Shown piece after piece: positions 38,489 through 49,212 of a stretch of 64,000 nucleotides of DNA (positions are counted from its first letter, which is position 1; the number at the start of each line of letters is the position of its first letter). The DNA comes from Noviherbaspirillum sp. L7-7A (lineage in GTDB: Bacteria > Pseudomonadota > Gammaproteobacteria > Burkholderiales > Burkholderiaceae_D): positions 2,728,001-2,792,000 of the forward strand of contig NZ_JAHQRJ010000001.1 in NCBI RefSeq assembly GCF_019052805.1. The letters run 5' to 3'. The position numbers were made by a program, and so were the translations under genes. Below the pieces are notes generated by a model. It was not told the DNA's origin. It did no database searches and saw nothing but the letters and a program-made list of their open reading frames with translations.

Positions 38489-39310
38489 TCATTTTTGACA
38501 ATTTACACAGTAAAAGGTGGAACGCTGACCCTGGCGGATCTGGCGCACCGCGCTGCCGCACTGCCGGCATGGCTCGCCGCCGCGATCATAGACGAAATAG
38601 CTCTGCTGGAAATAGCCCGACTGGCCATCGGCGCCGACGAAATCGCGCAGCGTGCTGCCGCCCCGCTCTATGGAAGCGGCCAGAACTCGGCGTATTGCCT
38701 GCGCCAGCTTCTCGTAGCGGGCGAGGCTGATCCGGTGCGCCGGCGTTTTCGGATTGATGCCGGCCTCGAACAGGCTTTCCGACGCATAAATATTACCGAC
38801 GCCGACCACGATGTCTCCGGCAAGCAACACCTGCTTGATCGGTGCGCTGCGGTTGCGGGTGGCCTTGTACAGCGTTTGCCCGGAAAAGAGGGTTTCCAGC
38901 GGCTCCACGCCCAGACCGCGCAGCAGCAGATGGTTGTCGACGCTGCCCTCCTCGTGCGGATGCCACAGCACGGCGCCGAAGCGGCGCGGGTCGGTCAGGC
39001 GCATCACCTGGTCTTCCAGCATCAGGTCGAAGTGATCGTGCTTCTGCGGCGGCGTCGCCAGCGGCAGTATCCGCAGATGGCCGGACATGCCAAGGTGGAT
39101 GATCAGGGTGCCATGGTCGAAAGCGATCAGCAGGTATTTGCCGCGCCGGCTGGTTGCGCGCACGGTGCGGTTGAGCAGGCGCTGTTCGAGGTCGATCGGA
39201 AACGGCCAGCGCAGGCCGGTATGGCGCAGTGTAACGCCGCGCACCGTGCGGCCCTCGATATGCGGCGCAATGCCGCGCCGCGTCACTTCCACTTCAGGTA
39301 GTTCAGGCAT
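38489..39310 (-). CDS. mutM: Formamidopyrimidine-DNA glycosylase MutM (Fpg)
   Basis: 273 residues. It excises 8-oxoguanine and Fapy lesions. The mature start [12 protein letters not shown] includes catalytic Pro2 and Glu3; LIIHLGMSG follows, then the helix-two-turn-helix ([16 protein letters not shown]) and a zinc finger with CRQC and CVNC pairs. ATG 39310 is fixed by Pro2. It lies upstream of the dynamin-mutY pair on the same strand, so two oxidative-damage glycosylases share a locus. Confidence 0.97.
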   Translation of the reverse strand: MPELPEVEVTRRGIAPHIEGRTVRGVTLRHTGLRWPFPIDLEQRLLNRTVRATSRRGKYLLIAFDHGTLIIHLGMSGHLRILPLATPPQKHDHFDLMLEDQVMRLTDPRRFGAVLWHPHEEGSVDNHLLLRGLGVEPLETLFSGQTLYKATRNRSAPIKQVLLAGDIVVGVGNIYASESLFEAGINPKTPAHRISLARYEKLAQAIRRVLAASIERGGSTLRDFVGADGQSGYFQQSYFVYDRGGEPCRQCGSAVRQIRQGQRSTFYCVNCQK

Positions 39311-39377
39311 GGGAACGTGCTTGGAAATTTGAACGAGCCCGATAGTTGGGGATGAATTTCGCAATTTCGCCGCTTAT

Positions 39378-39406
39378 TTTTGCGCGGCTCGTCTTGTGGC
39401 TACAAT
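39378..39406 (+). promoter_or_regulatory. Possible promoter of the TPR-lolB-ispE unit
   Basis: TACAAT at 39401-39406, with TTTTGC at 39378-39383 and a 17-nt spacer. The leader to the start codon at 39515 would be about 100 nt. Confidence 0.4.
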
Positions 39407-39514
39407 GGCAACCCGGACCCGATTTGACCACGCCGCATCCGCGTGGGCGCACGCCGCACGCGCGTAGCATGTTGGGCGTAGAATCGAAATTTGCCTATCA
39501 GCCAGGATAAGCTC

Positions 39515-41335
39515 TTGAAAAACCTTCCAGCCATTGCCCTTTTCTGCGCGGCCCTGTCCGCCTGTGCGGGACTGCCTGAGCGGGCACCTTCCGAGTCAGC
39601 CTCTTCCGCCGGAACACTCGCGCAGAAGGCGCCGGAGCAGCAAGCTGCCACCTCCGCACCACGCCGGCCCCGCCTGCGCAGCGCCAGCACCACGGCCTCG
39701 CCGGGCGAGCGCCTGCCGGCGGCGGAACTGAGCGAGGAAGTGCTGTTCCGCTACCTGAGCGCGGAAATCGCCGACCAGCGCGGCGACTGGGAATATGCCT
39801 TCGTCAACATGCTGCAGATTGCGCAACTGTCGCGCGATCCGCGCCTGGCCCGGCGTGCGGCGGAGATCGCCATCAATGCCAAGGAAACCGATGAAGCGCT
39901 GGCCGCGGTGCGGCTGTGGCGCGAGATTTCACCGGAATCGGAAGAAGCCGCCCAGTTCTACCTGAGCTTCACCCTGATCGGCGACAACCTCGAGGAAGCC
40001 CGCCCCATCCTGGAGCAGCGCCTGAAGGCCGCCAGCAAGCCGACGCTGGGCGCCACCATCCTGCAAACGCAGCGGCTGCTGTCGAGGGCGCGCGACAAGG
40101 CCGCCGCATTCCGTCTGCTGGAAGACGTGCTGGCCGACTACAGGGCGCTGCCTGAAATGCACCTGGCCCTGGCGCAGGCTGCGCATGCCGCCGGCGACGC
40201 GCCGCGCGCTGCCGCCGAAGCGCGGGAAGCGCTGGCGATTTCCCCATCCTCCGACCTGGCCGCGCTGACCCTGGCGCAGGTGCTGCCGGACAAGGACGCC
40301 GCGCTGAAGTCGCTGGCGGACTATCTGAAAGCCAATCCCAAATCACGCGATGTGCGGCTGGCCTATGCCCGTTTCCTGGTCGAGCAGAAGCAGTACGATG
40401 CGGCCCGTGCCGAGTTCAATGTGCTGCTCAAGGAGCAGCCCAGGGATCTGACCGTACTGTACGCCCTCGGCCTGCTGAGCGCGCAGCGCAACGACCTGCA
40501 GGGCGCGGAGAAATATCTTTCAACCTATCTGGAGGAGCTGAGCGCCAAGCCCGACGACGAGCGCGACCCCACGCAGGCGCTGCTGATCCTGGCGCAGATT
40601 GCCGAGCAGCGCAACGATATCCCCGCCGCGCTTAAATGGCTGGACCAGGTGCCGGAAGGCACGCCCCAGGCCTATGTCAGCGCGCAGATCAAGCGCGCCC
40701 AGCTGGTAGGCAGGAATGGCGATCTCGACAGCGCGCGCAAGGTGCTGCATGACACCAGGGCGAGCGGCCAGGAAGAGGAATTGCAACTCATCGTGGCGGA
40801 AGCGCAGATGCTGCGCACGGCCGAGCGCGGCGAGGAAGGCCTGGCGGTGCTGGAAGAGGCATTGAAACGCTATCCGGACAACACCGACCTGCTCTACGAC
40901 CATGCGATGCTGGCTGAAAAGCTGAACCGGCTTGATGTGATGGAAACCTCGCTGCGCAAGATCATCGCGATCGCGCCCAGGAACCAGAATGCCTACAATG
41001 CGCTCGGCTATTCGCTGGCCGAACGCAACATCCGGCTGGAGGAAGCCTACCAGCTCATTTCCAGAGCGCTCGACCTGGCGCCGGAAGACCCGTTCATCAT
41101 GGATAGCATGGGCTGGGTGCAGTTCCGGCTGGGCCGCCTGAAGGAAGCCGAGGAACTGCTGCGGCGCGCCTACAGCCTGCGGCCGGACCCGGAAATCGCC
41201 GTCCATCTGGGCGAAGTGCTGTGGGCGCTCGGCCAGCGCGACGACGCCCGCAAGCTGTGGCGCGAAGCCAGCTTGAAGGACCCAAAGAACGACACCCTGA
41301 AAAACACGCTGGGCCGGCTGCGCGTGCGGCTGTAG
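39515..41335 (+). CDS. TPR-repeat lipoprotein
   Basis: 606 residues from TTG 39515, preferred over an upstream TTG (39491) because AGGA lies 7 nt before it and it places the signal peptide correctly (KNLPAIALFCAALSACAG, lipobox LSAC). The mature protein is a long array of TPR-like helices, clearest at AYNALGYSLAERNIRLEEAY and MDSMGWVQFRLGRLKEAEEL. It is probably an outer-membrane-anchored scaffold. It precedes lolB, which inserts lipoproteins into the outer membrane, by 66 nt. Confidence 0.87.
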   Translation: MKNLPAIALFCAALSACAGLPERAPSESASSAGTLAQKAPEQQAATSAPRRPRLRSASTTASPGERLPAAELSEEVLFRYLSAEIADQRGDWEYAFVNMLQIAQLSRDPRLARRAAEIAINAKETDEALAAVRLWREISPESEEAAQFYLSFTLIGDNLEEARPILEQRLKAASKPTLGATILQTQRLLSRARDKAAAFRLLEDVLADYRALPEMHLALAQAAHAAGDAPRAAAEAREALAISPSSDLAALTLAQVLPDKDAALKSLADYLKANPKSRDVRLAYARFLVEQKQYDAARAEFNVLLKEQPRDLTVLYALGLLSAQRNDLQGAEKYLSTYLEELSAKPDDERDPTQALLILAQIAEQRNDIPAALKWLDQVPEGTPQAYVSAQIKRAQLVGRNGDLDSARKVLHDTRASGQEEELQLIVAEAQMLRTAERGEEGLAVLEEALKRYPDNTDLLYDHAMLAEKLNRLDVMETSLRKIIAIAPRNQNAYNALGYSLAERNIRLEEAYQLISRALDLAPEDPFIMDSMGWVQFRLGRLKEAEELLRRAYSLRPDPEIAVHLGEVLWALGQRDDARKLWREASLKDPKNDTLKNTLGRLRVRL

Positions 41336-41401
41336 GCCCAGGCTCTTCGCGCGTGCGCCGCGCAATGCGGCGCCGCCTCATTTCCTCGCTTCCCTTTACC
41401 G

Positions 41402-42013
41402 ATGACCTTTCCCTACCGCGCCGCCCTGCTGGCGTTGCCTGTCTTTCTCGCCGCCTGCGCCGGCGTTCCGCCCGCCACACCAGCCCTGCCGGAGTCCGGC
41501 GTCACGCGCGCCTATCAACAATCGGTCGATATCAATGGCCGCATGTCGGTGCGCTATCAGCTCAATGGGCGTGATGAAGCGCTGCATGGCAGCTTCGAAT
41601 GGAAACAGCGCCCGGACAATACGCAACTGACCCTGCTGTCGCCGCTGGGCCAGACCCTGGCGCAGATCATGGTGACGCCGGCCGGCGCCACGCTGACCCA
41701 GGCCGGGCAGGCGCCGTTGTCGGCCGCCGATGCCGACGCCCTGGCCAGCCAGGCGCTGGGCTGGCCCCTGCCGGTGGCCGGCCTGCGCGACTGGCTGCAG
41801 GGCATGGTGACCGTGCCCGGCGGCAAACGGATCGCCCTCGCACCGCGGGATGACGGCGGCGAGATCGTCAGCGCCGATGGCTGGCGCCTGCGTTTCACGA
41901 CCTGGGAAGCCAGCGCCCCGGCGCGGCCGCGCCGCATCGACCTTGCGCGCGGCACCGAACAGGCCGGCGACGTGGCGCTGCGGCTGGTGATCGACAGTTT
42001 TCAGCCACGCTGA
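41402..42013 (+). CDS. lolB: Outer-membrane lipoprotein insertion protein LolB
   Basis: 203 residues, itself a lipoprotein (LLALPVFLAACAG). It accepts lipoproteins from LolA and inserts them into the outer membrane. Family features are GRMSVRYQLNGRDEALHGSF and LSPLGQTLAQI, with a C-terminal RRIDLARGTEQAGDVALRLV. It sits directly before ispE (9 nt), the typical proteobacterial order. Confidence 0.95.
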   Translation: MTFPYRAALLALPVFLAACAGVPPATPALPESGVTRAYQQSVDINGRMSVRYQLNGRDEALHGSFEWKQRPDNTQLTLLSPLGQTLAQIMVTPAGATLTQAGQAPLSAADADALASQALGWPLPVAGLRDWLQGMVTVPGGKRIALAPRDDGGEIVSADGWRLRFTTWEASAPARPRRIDLARGTEQAGDVALRLVIDSFQPR

Positions 42014-42022
42014 GGGCCTGCC

Positions 42023-42883
42023 ATGCGATCACTCCACGACTGCCCGGCCCCGGCCAAGCTCAACCTGTTCCTGCATGTCATCGGCAGGCGGGCCGATGGC
42101 TACCATCTGCTGCAAACGGTTTTCCAGTTGCTGGACCGCGGCGACCTGCTGCACTTCGATCTGCGCGACGACGGCGTCATCCGCCGCGTCAACGACGTGC
42201 CCGGCGTGCCTGAAGACAGCGACCTGGTGGTGCGCGCCGCCCGCCTGCTCCAGGCCACTGCGACCAATCAGCCGTTGCCCGGCGCCGACATCCGCATCGA
42301 CAAGCGGCTGCCGATGGGCGGCGGCCTGGGCGGCGGCTCGTCCGATGCGGCCACCACGCTGATGGCGTTGAATCGCCTCTGGCGGCTGGGCAAGAGCCGC
42401 GAGGAACTGATGGCGCTGGGACTGCAACTGGGTGCCGACGTGCCGTTTTTCCTGTTCGGCCGCAACGCGTTCGCCGAGGGCGTCGGCGAGCAGTTGACCC
42501 CGGTCGATGGCCTGGATTGCTGGTTCGTGGTGATCGAACCAGGCGTGGCTGTACCGACACCCACAATTTTTTGCTCGCCGGAATTGACAAGAGATTCGAA
42601 GCCCGTCAGAATAGCGGACTTTTCAAGGGCACTTCAAAACGCCTTCGGAAAAAACGATTTGCAGGCAGTGGCAGTCCGGCTGTTTCCCGAAGTTGCAGAA
42701 GCCGTTTCATGGCTGGGCAATTACGGCGCAGCAAGGATGACCGGATCGGGCGCATGTGTATTCATGCCCTGCACGTCCGAAGCCCAGGCGGATCGGGTGC
42801 TGCAAGCAGCATCGGGTCGATGGAAAGCCTGGAAGGCAAAGGGCGTGAAACAGCATCCGTTAGCCAGCTTGTTGGATCGTTAG
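42023..42883 (+). CDS. ispE: 4-diphosphocytidyl-2-C-methyl-D-erythritol kinase
   Basis: 286 residues, a GHMP kinase of the MEP isoprenoid pathway. It begins CPAPAKLNLFLHVIGRRADG; the ATP-binding glycine motif is PMGGGLGGGSSDAATTL, and a C-terminal GHMP motif ARMTGSGACVFM is present. Length is normal. tRNA-Gln and prs follow in the same direction. Confidence 0.97.
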   Translation: MRSLHDCPAPAKLNLFLHVIGRRADGYHLLQTVFQLLDRGDLLHFDLRDDGVIRRVNDVPGVPEDSDLVVRAARLLQATATNQPLPGADIRIDKRLPMGGGLGGGSSDAATTLMALNRLWRLGKSREELMALGLQLGADVPFFLFGRNAFAEGVGEQLTPVDGLDCWFVVIEPGVAVPTPTIFCSPELTRDSKPVRIADFSRALQNAFGKNDLQAVAVRLFPEVAEAVSWLGNYGAARMTGSGACVFMPCTSEAQADRVLQAASGRWKAWKAKGVKQHPLASLLDR

Positions 42884-42901
42884 AAAAGAATTCGTTTGAC
42901 G

Positions 42902-42930
42902 TTGCAATCATCGCCCAGTTCGGCGACAAT
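42902..42930 (+). promoter_or_regulatory. Promoter of tRNA-Gln
   Basis: TTGCAA at 42902-42907 and GACAAT at 42925-42930 with the ideal 17-nt spacer. The tRNA begins 24 nt after the -10 box. Confidence 0.6.
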
Positions 42931-42954
42931 GCCGCGGCAAACAGCAGGTTGTGT

Positions 42955-43031
42955 AGGGGAATCGCCAAGTCGGTTAAGGCACTGGATTTTGATTCCAGCA
43001 TTCCAAGGTTCGAATCCTTGTTCCCCTGCCA
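42955..43031 (+). tRNA. tRNA-Gln, anticodon TTG
   Basis: Complete cloverleaf: acceptor AGGGGAA (42955-42961) pairs with TTCCCCT (43021-43027); G discriminator, encoded CCA at 43029-43031. Anticodon stem CTGGA/TCCAG, loop TTTTGAT, anticodon TTG at 42989-42991. Its place between ispE and prs is a conserved proteobacterial arrangement. Confidence 0.97.
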
Positions 43032-43129
43032 TTAAATATCGAAGCTAGAAGACAAGCCGCCAATGTTGAGACGCCCCGTCCACCACATTGCGGCTTTTTA
43101 AACTTTTAACGACTGCATTTAGGGATCCC

Positions 43130-44080
43130 ATGGCGCTCGAGAACCTGATGGTTTTTACCGGCAACGCTAATCCGGAGCTGGCGTTGGGAGTGGCCAAACA
43201 TTTGGGCATCCCTCTCGGCAAGGCTGTTGTCTCCAAATTCTCCGACGGCGAGATCGTCGTCGAGATCAATGAAAACGTCCGCGGCAAGGATGTGTTCGTA
43301 CTCCAGTCGACCTGCGCGCCAACCAACGATCACCTGATGGAAATCATGCTGATGGTCGATGCCCTCAAGCGCGCATCGGCCGGCCGCATCACCGCCGCCA
43401 TTCCCTACTACGGCTATGCCCGCCAGGACCGCCGCCCGCGCTCGGCGCGCGTTGCGATCTCGGCCAAGGTGGTTGCCAACATGCTGCAGGAAGCCGGCGT
43501 CGAGCGGGTCCTGATCATGGACCTGCATGCGGACCAGATCCAGGGCTTCTTCGATATCCCGGTCGACAACATCTACGCGTCCCCCATCCTGCTCGGCGAC
43601 CTGGTCGCCAAGAACTATGACGACCTGCTGGTCGTGTCGCCGGACGTTGGCGGCGTGGTGCGCGCCCGTGCGCTGGCCAAGCGCCTGAACTGCGACCTGG
43701 CCATCATCGACAAGCGTCGCCCGAAGGCGAACGTGTCGGAAGTGATGAACATCATCGGAGAAGTCGAAGGCCGCAACTGCGTGATCATGGACGACATGGT
43801 CGACACCGCCGGCACGCTGACCAAGGCCGCCGAAGTGCTGAAGGAACGCGGCGCCAAGAAGGTCATTGCCTACTGTACCCACCCGGTGCTGTCCGGCCCG
43901 GCGATCGAGCGCATTTCCAGCTCGCCGCTGGACGAACTGGTGGTGGTCGACACCATTCCGCTGTCCGAAGCCGCGCGCGCCTGCAGCAAGATCCGGCAGC
44001 TGAGCTGCGCCGAACTGCTGGCCGAGACCTTCAAGCGCATCAGCAAGGGCGACTCGGTGATGTCGCTGTTCATCGACTGA
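43130..44080 (+). CDS. prs: Ribose-phosphate pyrophosphokinase (PRPP synthetase)
   Basis: 316 residues. It makes PRPP from ribose-5-phosphate and ATP for nucleotides, His, Trp and NAD (feeding PncB). Motifs: [33 protein letters not shown], and the PRPP loop [19 protein letters not shown] 43130 follows AGGGATCCC; the frame runs 14 codons further upstream. Confidence 0.98.
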   Translation: MALENLMVFTGNANPELALGVAKHLGIPLGKAVVSKFSDGEIVVEINENVRGKDVFVLQSTCAPTNDHLMEIMLMVDALKRASAGRITAAIPYYGYARQDRRPRSARVAISAKVVANMLQEAGVERVLIMDLHADQIQGFFDIPVDNIYASPILLGDLVAKNYDDLLVVSPDVGGVVRARALAKRLNCDLAIIDKRRPKANVSEVMNIIGEVEGRNCVIMDDMVDTAGTLTKAAEVLKERGAKKVIAYCTHPVLSGPAIERISSSPLDELVVVDTIPLSEAARACSKIRQLSCAELLAETFKRISKGDSVMSLFID

Positions 44081-44101
44081 TCCTGCGCTATACAGAATCC
44101 C

Positions 44102-44131
44102 GAATGCGGCCGCAAAGCCGCATTCTTTTTT
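44102..44131 (+). terminator. Terminator/attenuator between prs and rplY
   Basis: A 9-bp stem (44102-44110 with 44117-44125) and tail CTTTTTT to 44131, 21 nt after the prs stop. As rplY follows without a clear new promoter, partial read-through is likely. Confidence 0.85.
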
Positions 44132-44195
44132 GCAGTCCCTGGTCGCGGGGATTGCGCAACGCGGGGCATAGCCCCCGCATACATTGGAGTTCATC

Positions 44196-44810
44196 ATGAA
44201 AGTAGTCGCTTTTGTACGCACTGAGCAGGGGTCCGGAGCGAGCCGCCGCCTGCGCAATGCCGGCATGACGCCTGGCATCATCTACGGCGGTTCCGAAGCA
44301 CCGGTCGCCATTTCGCTCGACCACAATGCGCTGTACCACGCGCTGAAGAAGGAAACCTTCCACTCGTCCATCCTGGACATGGAAATCGACGGCAAGGTGC
44401 AGCAGGTCCTGCTGCGCGACTTCCAGGTTCACGCTTACAAGCAACTGGTGATGCATGCCGACTTCCAGCGCGTGAGCTCCTCGGAAAAGATCCACGTGAA
44501 GGTGCCGCTGCACTTCATCAACGCCGAGACCTCGCCTGCAGTCAAGCTGTCGGCCGGCATCATCAGCCATGTGATGACCGAGCTGGACGTGAGCTGCCTG
44601 CCGAAGGACCTGCCCGAGTTCATCGAGATCGACCTGGCCAACATGGAAGTCGGCGCCTCGCTGCACCTGTCCAACGTGACGCTGCCGGCTGGCGTGACCG
44701 CGATCGTCCACGGTGACGACCCGACCATCGCTACCGCATCGATCCCGGCAGGCAAGGTCGAAGCCGCTGGCGAAGCCGCCGCTGCTGGCGAAGGCGAAGA
44801 GAAGAAGTAA
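44196..44810 (+). CDS. rplY: 50S ribosomal protein L25, long (Ctc) form
   Basis: 204 residues: an N-terminal 5S-rRNA-binding L25 domain and the C-terminal TL5/Ctc beta domain, ending in an Ala/Glu-rich tail ([13 protein letters not shown]). Typical elements are [15 protein letters not shown] and [21 protein letters not shown] 44196 follows TGGAGT. It sits between prs and pth, the usual order. Confidence 0.97.
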   Translation: MKVVAFVRTEQGSGASRRLRNAGMTPGIIYGGSEAPVAISLDHNALYHALKKETFHSSILDMEIDGKVQQVLLRDFQVHAYKQLVMHADFQRVSSSEKIHVKVPLHFINAETSPAVKLSAGIISHVMTELDVSCLPKDLPEFIEIDLANMEVGASLHLSNVTLPAGVTAIVHGDDPTIATASIPAGKVEAAGEAAAAGEGEEKK

Positions 44811-44848
44811 TGCAATGGCGATGCCGGGCAACCGGCGTCGATGCTGCA

Positions 44849-44876
44849 AACCCGCCGCGCCCGGCGGGTTTTTTTT
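44849..44876 (+). terminator. Rho-independent terminator of rplY
   Basis: AACCCGCC (44849-44856) pairs with GGCGGGTT (44863-44870), then T's to 44876. Confidence 0.93.
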
Positions 44877-44960
44877 CGCCTGCGCTTCCTGTCCCGTCGA
44901 TTGGACGGCATCCCATGCTTCCCGGATAATCCCGGTTTCCCTCTTTCCAGCACAAGCACC

Positions 44961-45545
44961 ATGCCCATCCGCCTCATCGTTGGCCTCGGCAATCCCGGCG
45001 CCGAGTATGAACAAACCCGTCACAATGCCGGCTTCTGGCTGGTGGACAACCTGGCGCAGGCAGAAGGCTGCAGCCTATCCCGCGAGACCCGCTTCCAGGC
45101 ACTGGCCGGCAGGACCCGCATCGCCGGCCAGGAAGTGTGGCTGCTGGAGCCGCAGACCTTCATGAACCGTTCCGGCCAGTCGGTCGGCGCGCTGGCGCGC
45201 TTCTACAAGATCGCCGCGGAGGAAGTGCTGGTGGTGCATGATGAACTGGACCTGGCGCCCGGCGTGGCCAGGCTGAAGAAAGGCGGCTCGTCCGGCGGGC
45301 ACAATGGCTTGAAGGACATCACCGCCGCGCTCGGCACGCCGGATTACTGGCGGCTGCGCATCGGCATCGGCCACCCGCGCCAGCTCAACCTGCAGCAGGC
45401 GGTGGTGGACTTCGTGCTGCATCGTCCAAGGCGCGAGGAACAGTTGCTGATCGACGAGGCCATTGCCCACAGCCTGGACGTGGTGCCTACGCTGTGCGAA
45501 GGCAAGTTCGAAGCGGCGATGCTGAAGCTGCATACCACCAAATAA
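44961..45545 (+). CDS. pth: Peptidyl-tRNA hydrolase
   Basis: 194 residues. It releases peptides from prematurely dissociated peptidyl-tRNA. Motifs: [20 protein letters not shown] with the catalytic His, [32 protein letters not shown] and [12 protein letters not shown] 44961 opens the canonical [13 protein letters not shown]; the frame extends upstream through the rplY terminator and is not used. Confidence 0.97.
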   Translation: MPIRLIVGLGNPGAEYEQTRHNAGFWLVDNLAQAEGCSLSRETRFQALAGRTRIAGQEVWLLEPQTFMNRSGQSVGALARFYKIAAEEVLVVHDELDLAPGVARLKKGGSSGGHNGLKDITAALGTPDYWRLRIGIGHPRQLNLQQAVVDFVLHRPRREEQLLIDEAIAHSLDVVPTLCEGKFEAAMLKLHTTK

Positions 45546-45566
45546 AAGCGGGCACGCATGCCCGCT
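45541..45566 (-). terminator. Terminator of the chemoreceptor gene (minus strand)
   Basis: 8-bp stem 45547-45554 with 45559-45566; read on the minus strand it is followed by TTTTATT. It overlaps the pth stop codon region, so it can also lie in the pth transcript's 3' end. Confidence 0.75.
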
Positions 45567-45599
45567 CATTCATCGCTCATCAAACGCAACAGGCACGAT

Positions 45600-47300
45600 T
45601 CAGGATTCCTCCCAGTCGCCATCGCGCGACGCGGGTCGCGACAGCGCAGCGCCGACCGGCTCGCGCCTGGGCGCAGCCGGCACCTGCAGCCGGCCTCGTG
45701 CCGCAGCCGGCGCGCCGGATGCCACCGATGCAACTGATGCAGGCGCAGCCTGCTGCGTGCCCTCCAGCTTGAACACGCTGACTTCCTGCGCCAGCGTGCG
45801 CGCCTGGTCCTGCAGGCTGCCGGCAGCGGCGGCGGCCTGTTCCACCAGCGCCGCATTCTGCTGGGTGACCTGGTCCATCTGGATAATGGCCTGGTTCACA
45901 TTGCCAATGCCGGCGCTCTGCTCGTTGCTGGCCGAGCTGATGTCGGCCACGATGCCGGCGACCTGCTGCACGCTGGCCACCACCTGCGCCATCGTGCTGC
46001 CGGCCTGCGCCACCAGCTTGCCGCCAGCCTCGACCTTTTCCACCGAGTCGTCGATCAGGCCCTTGATCTCGCGCGCCGCCGCCGCCGACCGCTGCGCCAG
46101 GCTGCGCACTTCGGTCGCCACCACCGCAAAGCCCCTTCCCTGCTCGCCGGCGCGCGCCGCCTCCACCGCCGCGTTCAGCGCCAGGATATTGGTCTGAAAC
46201 GCAATGCCGTCGATCACGCCGATGATGTCCACGATCTTCCTGGACGCGCTGTCGATCGCGCTCATGGTTTCGACCACCTGTCCCACCACCTGCCCGCCCT
46301 GCGCCGCGACGCCGAAAGCGGCGGTGGCGAGCTGCTTGGCCTGCTGCGCATTGTCGGCGTTCTGGCGCACGGTCGCGGTAAGCTGCTCCATGGCCGATGC
46401 GGTTTCCTCCAGCGAGCCCGCCTGCTGCTCGGTGCGCGCCGACAGGTCCATGTTGCCGTTGGCGATTTCACCGGATGCCGTGGCAATCGTGTCGCTGGAC
46501 CGGCGTATGTTGCCGACGGTTCCGGCCAGCATCTGCTGCATGGCCTTCATTGCATGCAGCAAGCTGCCCTGGTCGCCGGGACGGGTGGCGACCATCACGC
46601 CGAGGTCGCCGGCGGCGATCGCGGCCACCACCCGCGCCGCATAGGCCGGCTCGCCGCCGAGCTGGCGGTACACCGCGCGCACCAGCAACACCCCGGCCAC
46701 CGTTGCTGCCGCCAGGCCAAGCAGGATGGCCGCAATCATCACGTTGCGCAGCGTGGCGAAACGCTGCATGGCTTCCTCGTATTCGCGGCGCGCATTCTCC
46801 ACCTGCAGCTTGCGCAGCGCAGCCACCGACTGGGTCACGGTGGGCGCCAGCGTGGCGATCTCGCCGGCCACCAGTTGCCGGACTGCGTCCAGCCGGCCCT
46901 CGCGCAGCGCCTCGATCGCCGGGCGCATGCCCTGCGCATACAGCCGGCGCTGGGCCTCGACGAACTGGCCGGCCAGCCTGCTTTCCTCCGGGTCGAGATG
47001 GCCGGCCTGGTACTGCGCCATGGTGTCGGCGATGAGATTGTCGTTACGGGCGATCAGGTCAAGCTCGGCCTGCACCTTGTCGGGCGCCGGGTTGGCATAG
47101 GCATCGGCCAGCGCCAGGCGGCTGCGCACGATGTTGCGGTCGATGTTGGTGATGCGGTCCAGGGACACGGTGCGGGCCTCATAGACGGTGCGCAGGCCTT
47201 CATTGGACTTGCGCATGCCAAACAGGCCCAGCAAGCCGATGGCCACCAGCAGCACGGACAGCAGTCCGAGCACCGAAATCAGGCGCAATTTAAGTGACAT
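45600..47300 (-). CDS. Methyl-accepting chemotaxis protein
   Basis: 566 residues. TM1 at about 5-28, periplasmic four-helix-bundle sensor to ~185, TM2 ([20 protein letters not shown]), HAMP, then the coiled-coil signalling domain with the hairpin tip [20 protein letters not shown] and [19 protein letters not shown]. An Ala/Pro linker leads to the C-terminus DWEES. In related receptors this tail is an aromatic-ended pentapeptide (such as DWEEF) that tethers CheR/CheB; here Ser (TCC) replaces Phe (TTC). ATG 47300 follows GGAAAG. Ligand unknown. Confidence 0.95.
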   Translation of the reverse strand: MSLKLRLISVLGLLSVLLVAIGLLGLFGMRKSNEGLRTVYEARTVSLDRITNIDRNIVRSRLALADAYANPAPDKVQAELDLIARNDNLIADTMAQYQAGHLDPEESRLAGQFVEAQRRLYAQGMRPAIEALREGRLDAVRQLVAGEIATLAPTVTQSVAALRKLQVENARREYEEAMQRFATLRNVMIAAILLGLAAATVAGVLLVRAVYRQLGGEPAYAARVVAAIAAGDLGVMVATRPGDQGSLLHAMKAMQQMLAGTVGNIRRSSDTIATASGEIANGNMDLSARTEQQAGSLEETASAMEQLTATVRQNADNAQQAKQLATAAFGVAAQGGQVVGQVVETMSAIDSASRKIVDIIGVIDGIAFQTNILALNAAVEAARAGEQGRGFAVVATEVRSLAQRSAAAAREIKGLIDDSVEKVEAGGKLVAQAGSTMAQVVASVQQVAGIVADISSASNEQSAGIGNVNQAIIQMDQVTQQNAALVEQAAAAAGSLQDQARTLAQEVSVFKLEGTQQAAPASVASVASGAPAAARGRLQVPAAPRREPVGAALSRPASRDGDWEES

Positions 47301-47585
47301 GTCGATCTTTCCATGAGAAACAATTTGCAAAAGACCATTAACGTCCGGCGCCGCATGCGTCTTGAGGAATTCTTGGTCAGGATCGCGGGTACAGTTGGTT
47401 GCCGAAGGCCGTCGTTCTACGGCAAGAGTTTTTGATGCCGGCAGCGGCCAGGGTTACAATTGAGCCCTTTTTACAGCGGCGCTCGCGGCATGGCGTGTTG
47501 CACCAGTCCTGCCGGACCCGGCCGTGCCGCCGCACCCATCGCCCATGCCCGTCTGGCGCCTGCGCATCGATCACAAAGGAATTCC

Positions 47586-48677
47586 ATGAGTCTCAAATGC
47601 GGCATCGTTGGCCTGCCCAATGTCGGCAAGTCCACCCTCTTCAATGCCCTGACCAAGGCCGGCATCCCGGCCGAGAACTATCCGTTCTGCACCATCGAGC
47701 CCAATGTCGGCGTGGTGGAAGTGCCGGATGCGCGTCTTGATGCGCTGGCTGCCATCGTCAAGCCAGAGCGCGTGCTGCATGCCACGGTCGAGTTCGTCGA
47801 CATCGCCGGCCTGGTGGCGGGCGCGTCCAAGGGCGAAGGCCTGGGGAACCAGTTCCTGGCCCATATCCGCGAGACCGACGCCATCGTCAACGTGGTGCGC
47901 TGCTTCGAGGACGAGAACGTGATCCACGTGGCCGGCCGCATCAGCCCGCTGGACGACATCGAAGTCATCCAGACCGAACTGGCGCTGGCCGACATGGGCA
48001 CGGTGGAGAAAGCCATCCACCGCGAAAACAAGAAAGCCCGTTCCGGCGACAAGGACGCGGCCAAGCTGGTGGCGGTACTGGAACGCATCATGCCCGAGCT
48101 GGACAATGCCCGGCCGGTGCGCGCGCTGGGCCTGGACGCCGAGGAAATGGCGCTGATCTACCCGCTCCACCTGATCACGGCCAAGCCGGCAATGTATGTC
48201 GCCAACGTGGCAGAGAACGGCTTCACCAACAATCCGCTGCTGGACCAGTTGACCGAATATGCCGCCAAGCAGAATGCGCCCATCGTTGCCATCTGCGCCG
48301 CCATCGAGTCCGAGATCGCCGACCTCGACGACGCCGACAAGCAGGAATTCCTGACCGACCTCGGCATGGAAGAGCCCGGCCTGAACCGCCTGATCCGCGC
48401 CGCCTTCAAGCTGCTGGGCCTGCAGACCTACTTCACCGCCGGCGTCAAGGAAGTGCGCGCCTGGACCATCCACATCGGCGACACCGCGCCGCAGGCGGCC
48501 GGCGTGATCCACACCGACTTTGAGCGCGGCTTCATCCGCGCCCAGACCATCGCCTATGACGACTACATCGCCTGCAAGGGCGAACAGGGCGCCAAGGAAG
48601 CCGGCAAGATGCGCGCCGAGGGCAAGGAGTACGTGGTCAAGGATGGGGATGTGCTGAATTTCCTGTTCAACGTTTGA
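47586..48677 (+). CDS. ychF: Redox-regulated ATPase YchF (OLA1 family)
   Basis: 363 residues, an Obg-family ATPase that associates with ribosomes. P-loop GLPNVGKST, then [33 protein letters not shown], and a C-terminal TGS-like domain ([20 protein letters not shown]). ATG 47586 follows AAGGAATTCC. Ends [10 protein letters not shown]...FLFNV as expected. Divergent from the chemoreceptor gene. Confidence 0.97.
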   Translation: MSLKCGIVGLPNVGKSTLFNALTKAGIPAENYPFCTIEPNVGVVEVPDARLDALAAIVKPERVLHATVEFVDIAGLVAGASKGEGLGNQFLAHIRETDAIVNVVRCFEDENVIHVAGRISPLDDIEVIQTELALADMGTVEKAIHRENKKARSGDKDAAKLVAVLERIMPELDNARPVRALGLDAEEMALIYPLHLITAKPAMYVANVAENGFTNNPLLDQLTEYAAKQNAPIVAICAAIESEIADLDDADKQEFLTDLGMEEPGLNRLIRAAFKLLGLQTYFTAGVKEVRAWTIHIGDTAPQAAGVIHTDFERGFIRAQTIAYDDYIACKGEQGAKEAGKMRAEGKEYVVKDGDVLNFLFNV

Positions 48678-49212
48678 TGCATGCAGGCATACTGAATGCA
48701 GCCGATAAGTCTCGGCTGCATTCACTGCATTGAAAAAACAAAAAGCCCTGACGACTCAGGGCTTTTTGTTTTTTCGTTCAATTACAAGCTGCGCACAAGC
48801 CACGCCGGTTTACAAAATTCGGATGTGCTATCCAGTGTGCTGAAAACTGCCGATACCCTCGTCTTCCCGATGAAATCTCAGCGATCAGGCCACATTCGCA
48901 GCTACACGTTGCAACTACTTTCCATGCGCGTTACTGAATAAAGGCGGCTGAGAGATTTAGATAACCGCTTCTGAACGGCACGACATCCGATCGCAGTTTT
49001 ATTAACGCGATGAGGTGCGTATGGAATGCCACCGTTGATGGCTTAGCGTATTTGCAGGGGTTGCCGCAAAAAGAACAAGCGAGAACAAACTCGCCTGAAT
49101 AAAGGCCGCATCACTGCAATGGCCGTGATATCCGTATCGTTCTCTCTATCGGCAATCACTTTAACGCTCCTGCTTATACGGGCATTTCCAGAACTCATAT
49201 GAAGGATTAGTC
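48678..49212. other. 535-nt spacer after ychF
   Basis: Contains the ychF terminator near its left end. The remaining ~440 nt are less GC-rich; I see no gene, clear promoter or repeat there. It presumably includes the upstream control region of the HAF-repeat gene. Confidence 0.5.
48739..48774 (+). terminator. Rho-independent terminator of ychF
   Basis: A 13-bp stem (48739-48751 with 48756-48768) around CGAC, followed by a T-run. A-runs on the left make it potentially bidirectional. Confidence 0.93.

Noticed and set aside
42955-43031. tRNA-Gln as an integration site for a mobile element
   Set aside because: No integrase, no repeat of the tRNA 3' end and uninterrupted conserved synteny to prs.
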